From an uncultured Pelosinus sp. (GTDB lineage: Bacteria > Bacillota > Negativicutes > UMGS1260), in NCBI GenBank assembly GCA_900550105.1, contig URQW01000054.1:1-18455 (forward strand): a stretch of DNA of 18,455 bases, read 5' to 3'. Position numbers and translations under genes: made by a program. This document shows positions 14,766 through 18,455 of the stretch, piece after piece. Below the pieces are notes generated by a model. It searched no databases. It worked only from the letters and a program-made list of their open reading frames with translations, and was not told the DNA's origin. Position 1 is the first letter of the stretch, and the number at the start of each line of letters is the position of its first letter.

Positions 14766-16223
14766 ATGAAACAACACCAGCAAGATGCAAGTAAGGAGCA
14801 TGCTGCCCTTTATTTGCGGGTTTCTACGGAAGAACAGGCCGAACATGGCCTAAGCTTATCTGCCCAGGAAGTTCGTCTTGCAGCTTTCTGTCTTGCTAAC
14901 AATTGGGAAATTGAAGATATTTATCGTGATGACGGCTATAGCGGCAAAGATTTAAAACGACCTGCTATACAGCGCCTTATTGCTCGGGCGAAAAATAAAC
15001 AAATCCAACATGTTGTTGTCCTCAAACTAGATCGTCTATCGCGCCGCCAAAAAGATACTCTCTATTTAATTGAAGATATTTTTCTTCCTGAAAAAATTGG
15101 TTTTCACTCGGTAACGGAATCCTTTGATACAACCACACCTTACGGCAAAGCCGCTTTGGGCATGATGGCTGTCTTTGCCCAGCTTGAACGAGAAACGATC
15201 ATCGAACGAGTGAAAATGGCTAAAAAAGAAGCTTCCCGCCAAGGTCGCTGGAAAGGCGGCGAACCACCCTTCGGCTACTACTATAACCGACAGAAAAAAC
15301 TACTTCAGATTCATCCCGATGAGGCTCGGCACGTAAAAAAGATTTTTGAGCTATATCTTTCCGGCGAATACGGTTTTCAAGCAATTGCCAATCAATTAAA
15401 CCAAGAAAAAATTGCAACGCGCCAACAAGTCCGCTGGCTTAAAAGTACCATCCGCCAAATCCTCACCAATCCAACCTATATCGGGAAAATACGGCATTAT
15501 AATGAGTACTACACTGGTCACCATGAAGCTCTTATTACCGAAGACACTTTTGAACTTGTCCAACAAAGAATCCAAAAAAGAACGACAGCAAGACCTGTAA
15601 AAGACGCCGAAAACCTCTTGACAGGTCTTTTATTTTGCGCGTGTTGCGGCGCAAGACTTCGCTTTAAAACAAGACATACTAATACCGCCTGCTACAAATC
15701 TTACGTCTGTTATACACGACTTGGTTCGCCCGAAATGAAAAAAGCCGATCACTGCACCTTGCCACTACAGCCAGCGCAAGAGTTAAATCAAAAAATTATT
15801 TGTCAATTAAACCAACTCATAGTTCCTTCATCATTTTTAGAGCAAGCAGCTCATAAATTGCTGCCAGAAACAGCTGCCCTGTGGCAAAAAAGCGCCCTAC
15901 AGAAAGAACAAGAAAGCCTTACCAAACGGTTAAATCGACTCTATGAAGCGTTAGAAACAGGCTTATTGCAGGCAAAGGAACTGGAACCTCGTCTTAAGTC
16001 CCTAAAAAACAGGCAAGAAGTTCTTGCACAAAAAATCAAGACAGAAACAGCTCCATCAACCCAGACAGACTTATCGCTGCAGGCTTTATTACAAGCCTTT
16101 CCGTCTATTACAACGAATTGGACGTATTTAACACTAGAGGAACAGCGAACCGTATTATTTGACCTCATCAAGAAAATTATCGTCCATCCCGATGGTTCCC
16201 TGTCGATTGAACTGCTCCAATAA
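14766..16223 (+). CDS. Large serine recombinase (element integrase/excisionase)
   Basis: This site-specific recombinase catalyses attachment-site exchange through a serine-DNA link. The 485 residues hold a resolvase domain (YLRVSTEEQAEHGLSLSAQE, nucleophile Ser20; YRDDGYSGKDLKRPA; VVLKLDRLSRR; AALGMMAVFAQLERETIIER). A recombinase domain follows (PFGYYY, IFELYLSGEYGFQAIANQLN, WLKSTIRQILTNPTYIGK), then a zinc ribbon (FCACCGARLRF with YVCY and HCTL), then a coiled coil (about 385-440). The size and order match large serine integrases such as SpoIVCA and phage Int. GGGGG precedes the ATG. Its stop abuts the right attachment site, the usual place for an integrase gene. It is the enzyme expected to cut or insert the whole element. 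Confidence 0.97.
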   Translation: MKQHQQDASKEHAALYLRVSTEEQAEHGLSLSAQEVRLAAFCLANNWEIEDIYRDDGYSGKDLKRPAIQRLIARAKNKQIQHVVVLKLDRLSRRQKDTLYLIEDIFLPEKIGFHSVTESFDTTTPYGKAALGMMAVFAQLERETIIERVKMAKKEASRQGRWKGGEPPFGYYYNRQKKLLQIHPDEARHVKKIFELYLSGEYGFQAIANQLNQEKIATRQQVRWLKSTIRQILTNPTYIGKIRHYNEYYTGHHEALITEDTFELVQQRIQKRTTARPVKDAENLLTGLLFCACCGARLRFKTRHTNTACYKSYVCYTRLGSPEMKKADHCTLPLQPAQELNQKIICQLNQLIVPSSFLEQAAHKLLPETAALWQKSALQKEQESLTKRLNRLYEALETGLLQAKELEPRLKSLKNRQEVLAQKIKTETAPSTQTDLSLQALLQAFPSITTNWTYLTLEEQRTVLFDLIKKIIVHPDGSLSIELLQ

Positions 16224-16258
16224 GGGCTAACGGTACTTAAGGCTTTTGCTCTATCCAT
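16224..16258. repeat. Right attachment site (attR)
   Basis: The element end (16224-16244), central TT (16245-16246) and ylbJ sequence (from 16247) meet here; the shared core GCTTT is 16242-16246. If the element circularises, its two ends form an attP whose 21-base arms (16224-16244 and 12063-12083 reversed) match at 14 of 21 positions around TT. Confidence 0.8.
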
Positions 16259-17201
16259 GGGACTCGCTTCAGGCTATCCCATGGATGCCGTCATCACCTG
16301 TAAATTTCGCAAAAACAACTTATGCAGCGCCATTGAGGCGGAACGGTTGCTTTCTTTTACCAACACAGCAGATCCTCTATTTATGTTTGGTGCTGTAGCA
16401 GTAGGTATGTTTGCCATGCCGGAAATGGGAGCAATACTCGCCTTATCGCATTATCTATCCAGTTTTCTTGTGGGAATTATCTTTCGATTCCATGGCAAAG
16501 ACCGAGAATCAAAACAACCAACTGCACCAAAACAAACTAGTTTTCTGTTACTTCGGGCATTTCGCGCCATGAACCAAGCCAGACGCGAAGATGGCCGCCC
16601 TTTTGGCCAACTCTTAGGCGATGCGGTCCGTACATCGATGAATACAATCCTGCTTATTGGCGGCTTTATTATTTTATTCTCTGTGTTTCTGCGAATTATT
16701 TCTGTCACCCAGCTAACCTCGGCTTTGACATCCCTTTTCGCTTGTGGATTGCAGGCACTTGGCTGGCATACCAGCTTAGCTAGCGCACTTGTTACCGGCC
16801 TATTTGAAATCGATTTGGGTTCTCTCGCCGCCAGTCAAACTAATGCTCCCCTGGCAGAAAAAATCGCCATAACCAGCGCAATCATTGCCTGGAGCGGCTT
16901 ATCTGTCCATGGACAAGTTGCCAGCATTGTTATTGAGTCAGGAATTCGTATGACGCCTTATATGATAAGCCGCCTACTTCATGCTTTCTTGGCTGCCCTA
17001 ATTAGTCTACTTCTGATCGACTCGCCGTTTTTAAGTCATTTTTTTATTTCGCCAGTTTTCGCAACAACTGGACCAGATGCCTGGCTGTTTCACTTGCAAA
17101 GAACTGGCCAAAATATTTTCTACTGCTTAGCCTTTCTGTTGGCTTTTTCACTAATGTGGAGTACTTTACGCCGCTGCAAAACATTCTTACAAAAAAAATG
17201 A
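16247..17201 (+). pseudogene. ylbJ: ylbJ 3' part, interrupted by the element
   Basis: The last 318 codons of YlbJ. The sequence resumes with ALSMGLASGYPMDAVITCKF and continues with ERLLSFTNTADPLFMFGAVAVGMF, a family hallmark. The second half, from SMNTILLIGGFIILFSVFLR through LFEIDLG to IAITSAIIAWSGLSVHGQVAS, has several membrane helices. An ATG at 16257 opens the longest separate ORF (314 residues) but has no ribosome site, so it is probably not translated while the element is present. The absence of stops or frameshifts argues for selection to keep the joined gene working. A bidirectional terminator follows immediately. Confidence 0.93.
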
Positions 17202-17234
17202 AAGGCAGGGACTAATCCCTGCCTTTCATTTTTT
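17193..17234. terminator. Bidirectional terminator between ylbJ and the coiled-coil gene
   Basis: A perfect 19-bp stem (17193-17211 and 17216-17234; core AAAGGCAGGGA / TCCCTGCCTTT) with loop CTAA is flanked by A and T runs, so it works in both directions for these convergent genes. Confidence 0.95.
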
Positions 17235-17241
17235 CTGCTTG

Positions 17242-17727
17242 TTACTTCAAACGATCAGATTTGACGGAAGAATGAGCCTGCCTCACCACGTCAGATAAAG
17301 AATTTAAGTTGGTTTCAAGATGAGTAAAAACATCGTCAGCATAACGTAACGCGTCAGTTCTCAGTTTTTCCGCTACCTGTTGCGCTTGTTGGGTCATCTG
17401 CTCAGCCTGCGCCTGACTTTGACGCGTCAAAGCATCCGCTTCTTCCTGCGCTTTTTTCATAATTACATTTTCATCGGTCAGCTTAGCACTATAAGCCTTC
17501 GCCTGTTCAATAATCTTTTGCGCTTCCTTTTGCGCTTCATCAAGAATTCTCTGTCTGTCAGCAAGCACACGCTTGGCATCAGCTAGTTCTGTCGGCATAG
17601 CCTCACGAAGGTCATCCATCAGTCTCGCCAAATCATCTTCTTCAATAACTCGCTTATTGGTAAAAGGTACCCGCGCCGCCTCGACAATAATGGCTTCCAT
17701 TTCATCTAATAAATCGTCAAGTTTCAT
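17242..17727 (-). CDS. Coiled-coil protein, ATP-synthase subunit b/H-like
   Basis: A 161-residue soluble, mostly helical protein with a long coiled coil (about 55-125, rich in A, Q, E and K: DEAQKEAQKIIEQAKAYSAK, QSQAQAEQMTQQAQQVAEKL). It resembles V/F-type ATPase stalk subunits and DivIVA-like proteins only through the coiled coil. It has no membrane segment and no DivIVA N-terminal motif that I can see. Function unknown. The ATG follows GGGAGAGAGAG. It lies 20 bases after coaD and is the last gene of the rsmD-coaD transcript. Confidence 0.85.
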   Translation of the reverse strand: MKLDDLLDEMEAIIVEAARVPFTNKRVIEEDDLARLMDDLREAMPTELADAKRVLADRQRILDEAQKEAQKIIEQAKAYSAKLTDENVIMKKAQEEADALTRQSQAQAEQMTQQAQQVAEKLRTDALRYADDVFTHLETNLNSLSDVVRQAHSSVKSDRLK

Positions 17728-17747
17728 GCTCTCTCTCCCAATCCCTT

Positions 17748-18233
17748 TTACATTCCATCATGAATACGCCGTACTACTTTATATTCTATACACTCAGGAA
17801 CAAGCCCTTTGATCGAACCGCCAAACCGAGCCAATTCCTTAATGCCACTTGAACTAACAAAAGAATAATCGCTACTTGTCATCATAAAAATCGTCTCCAT
17901 GGAAGGATCAATTTTTTTTATGAGTAACGCTCGCTGGAACTCATACTCAAAATCACTTAACGCCCGTAACCCCCGGACGATCAAGTTCGTATCTTGCTGA
18001 CGAACATATTGCGTGAGCAAACCAGAAAATCCATCAACACGAATATTTGGTATATGTACGGTAGCAGCCCGCAGCAATTCAACACGTTCTTCCATTGTAA
18101 ACAGCGGTTTCTTATTGGGGTTATGAAAAACCGCTACAATTAGTTCATCAAACATTTGACTAGCCCGTTCAAAAATATCTAAATGCCCGTTCGTGACGGG
18201 ATCAAAACTTCCTGGGCAAACACCAATACGCAC
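17748..18233 (-). CDS. coaD: Phosphopantetheine adenylyltransferase
   Basis: This enzyme makes dephospho-CoA from 4'-phosphopantetheine and ATP, the penultimate step of CoA synthesis. The 161-residue protein has the nucleotidyltransferase motif GSFDPVTNGHLDIF, NPNKKPLFTMEERVELL, LIVRGLRALSDFEYEFQ and the late VSSSGIKELARFGG. It starts at GTG (18233), with AGGAGG eight bases upstream. It follows rsmD by 16 bases, the standard rsmD-coaD pair. Its product, CoA, also supplies the arm of the acyl carrier protein encoded in this window. Confidence 0.97.
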   Translation of the reverse strand: MRIGVCPGSFDPVTNGHLDIFERASQMFDELIVAVFHNPNKKPLFTMEERVELLRAATVHIPNIRVDGFSGLLTQYVRQQDTNLIVRGLRALSDFEYEFQRALLIKKIDPSMETIFMMTSSDYSFVSSSGIKELARFGGSIKGLVPECIEYKVVRRIHDGM

Positions 18234-18249
18234 AACTGTTCCTCCTAAA

Positions 18250-18455
18250 TCATTCTTTTTTTCGCATTACAAAAGCAATTTGTGTTTCGCCAAACTTTTC
18301 CGTACGCTTAACTTCTAAAAACTTTAGATTGTCCGGTAAAGTTTCATGCGCGGAATACTCCACTACAAGCACACCCTGCGGCGCTAAAATCGACTTGGCA
18401 GTATCAAGCTCTGCTAAAACCTTGCCAATCCAACCTCGATTATAGGGAGGATCAC
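18250..18455 (-). CDS. rsmD: 16S rRNA (guanine966-N2)-methyltransferase, C-terminal part
   Basis: The minus strand from the window edge reads DPPYNRGWIGKVLAELDTAK, with the DPPY catalytic motif of N2-guanine/N6-adenine methyltransferases. It continues through GVLVVEYSAHETLP and ends GETQIAFVMRKKE. The gene starts beyond base 18455. It methylates G966 of 16S rRNA and is the usual upstream neighbour of coaD. Confidence 0.92.
   Translation of the reverse strand, partial: DPPYNRGWIGKVLAELDTAKSILAPQGVLVVEYSAHETLPDNLKFLEVKRTEKFGETQIAFVMRKKE

Larger units (their letters stand above)
12058..16246. mobile_element. 4.18-kb serine-recombinase element inside ylbJ, carrying recA
   Basis: The insert is bounded by the direct 5-base core GCTTT (12058-12062, 16242-16246); one unit is 4,184 bp. 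It holds recA (minus), two small ORFs, a J-domain membrane protein and a large serine recombinase ending 18 bases before the right core. Precise removal gives 281 + 955 = 1,236 bases, that is 412 codons with stop, in frame. The joint reads NVPGVGA-F-ALSMGLASGYPM, continuous with YlbJ family sequence. The flanking order tmcAL-ylbJ-coaD-rsmD is conserved elsewhere, so the insert is the newcomer. The design parallels skin (sigK) and SPbeta (spsM); whether excision is developmentally programmed here is inference. Confidence 0.9.

Noticed and set aside
12058..16246. CRISPR array, tRNA attachment or IS-type terminal inverted repeats for the insert
   Set aside because: No repeats with spacers, no tRNA at either edge, no transposase and no target duplication beyond the 5-base core; the serine-recombinase explanation is sufficient.
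16257..17201. Treating the 314-residue ORF as an independent membrane protein gene
   Set aside because: It has no ribosome site and is the exact continuation of the ylbJ 5' part across the attachment core.

Overview
The window looks like the chromosome of a spore-forming Negativicute (a Sporomusa/Pelosinus-like Firmicute with an outer membrane). This is inferred from gene order and family content, not from a marker gene: fapR-plsX-fabH-fabK-fabD-fabG-acpP-fabF-rnc, then rpmF/yceD, ackA, tmcAL (ylbM), the sporulation membrane gene ylbJ, a coiled-coil gene, coaD and rsmD. The base composition is AT-leaning, Shine-Dalgarno sites are strong, and TTG and GTG starts are common.

Region 1 (1-8162, minus strand) is a type II fatty-acid and phospholipid operon controlled by FapR. 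A sigma-A promoter and a 17-bp FapR operator lie just upstream of fapR. The operon runs through plsX, fabH, fabK, fabD, fabG, acpP, a second FabK-like flavin gene broken by a one-base frameshift, fabF and the start of rnc. Region 2 (8260-9100, minus) is the yceD-rpmF pair with a consensus promoter and a strong terminator. Region 3 is ackA (minus), divergent from tmcAL (plus); TmcAL consumes acetate and ATP to modify tRNA-Met.

Region 4 (11782-17201) is the main find. ylbJ is split into a 5' part (11782-12062) and a 3' part (16247-17201) by a 4,184-bp insert. The 5-base core GCTTT is present at both junctions (12058-12062 and 16242-16246). Removing one core plus everything between joins the two parts in frame into a 411-codon ylbJ, with the conserved PGVGAF-ALSMGLASGYP stretch restored across the joint. 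The insert carries a large serine recombinase whose stop codon abuts the right attachment site. It also carries a complete recA with its own sigma-A promoter and LexA box, a membrane-anchored J-domain protein, and two proteins of about 60 residues. The layout matches the skin / SPbeta class of sporulation-gene intervening elements, which are cut out in the mother cell. Carriage of a full, SOS-regulated recA in an element of this size is very unusual.

Region 5 (17242-18455, minus) is a coiled-coil protein, coaD and the 3' end of rsmD. It is separated from ylbJ by a bidirectional terminator. The flanks match the ylbM-ylbJ-coaD-rsmD neighbourhood known from other Firmicutes, so the insert is the foreign part.
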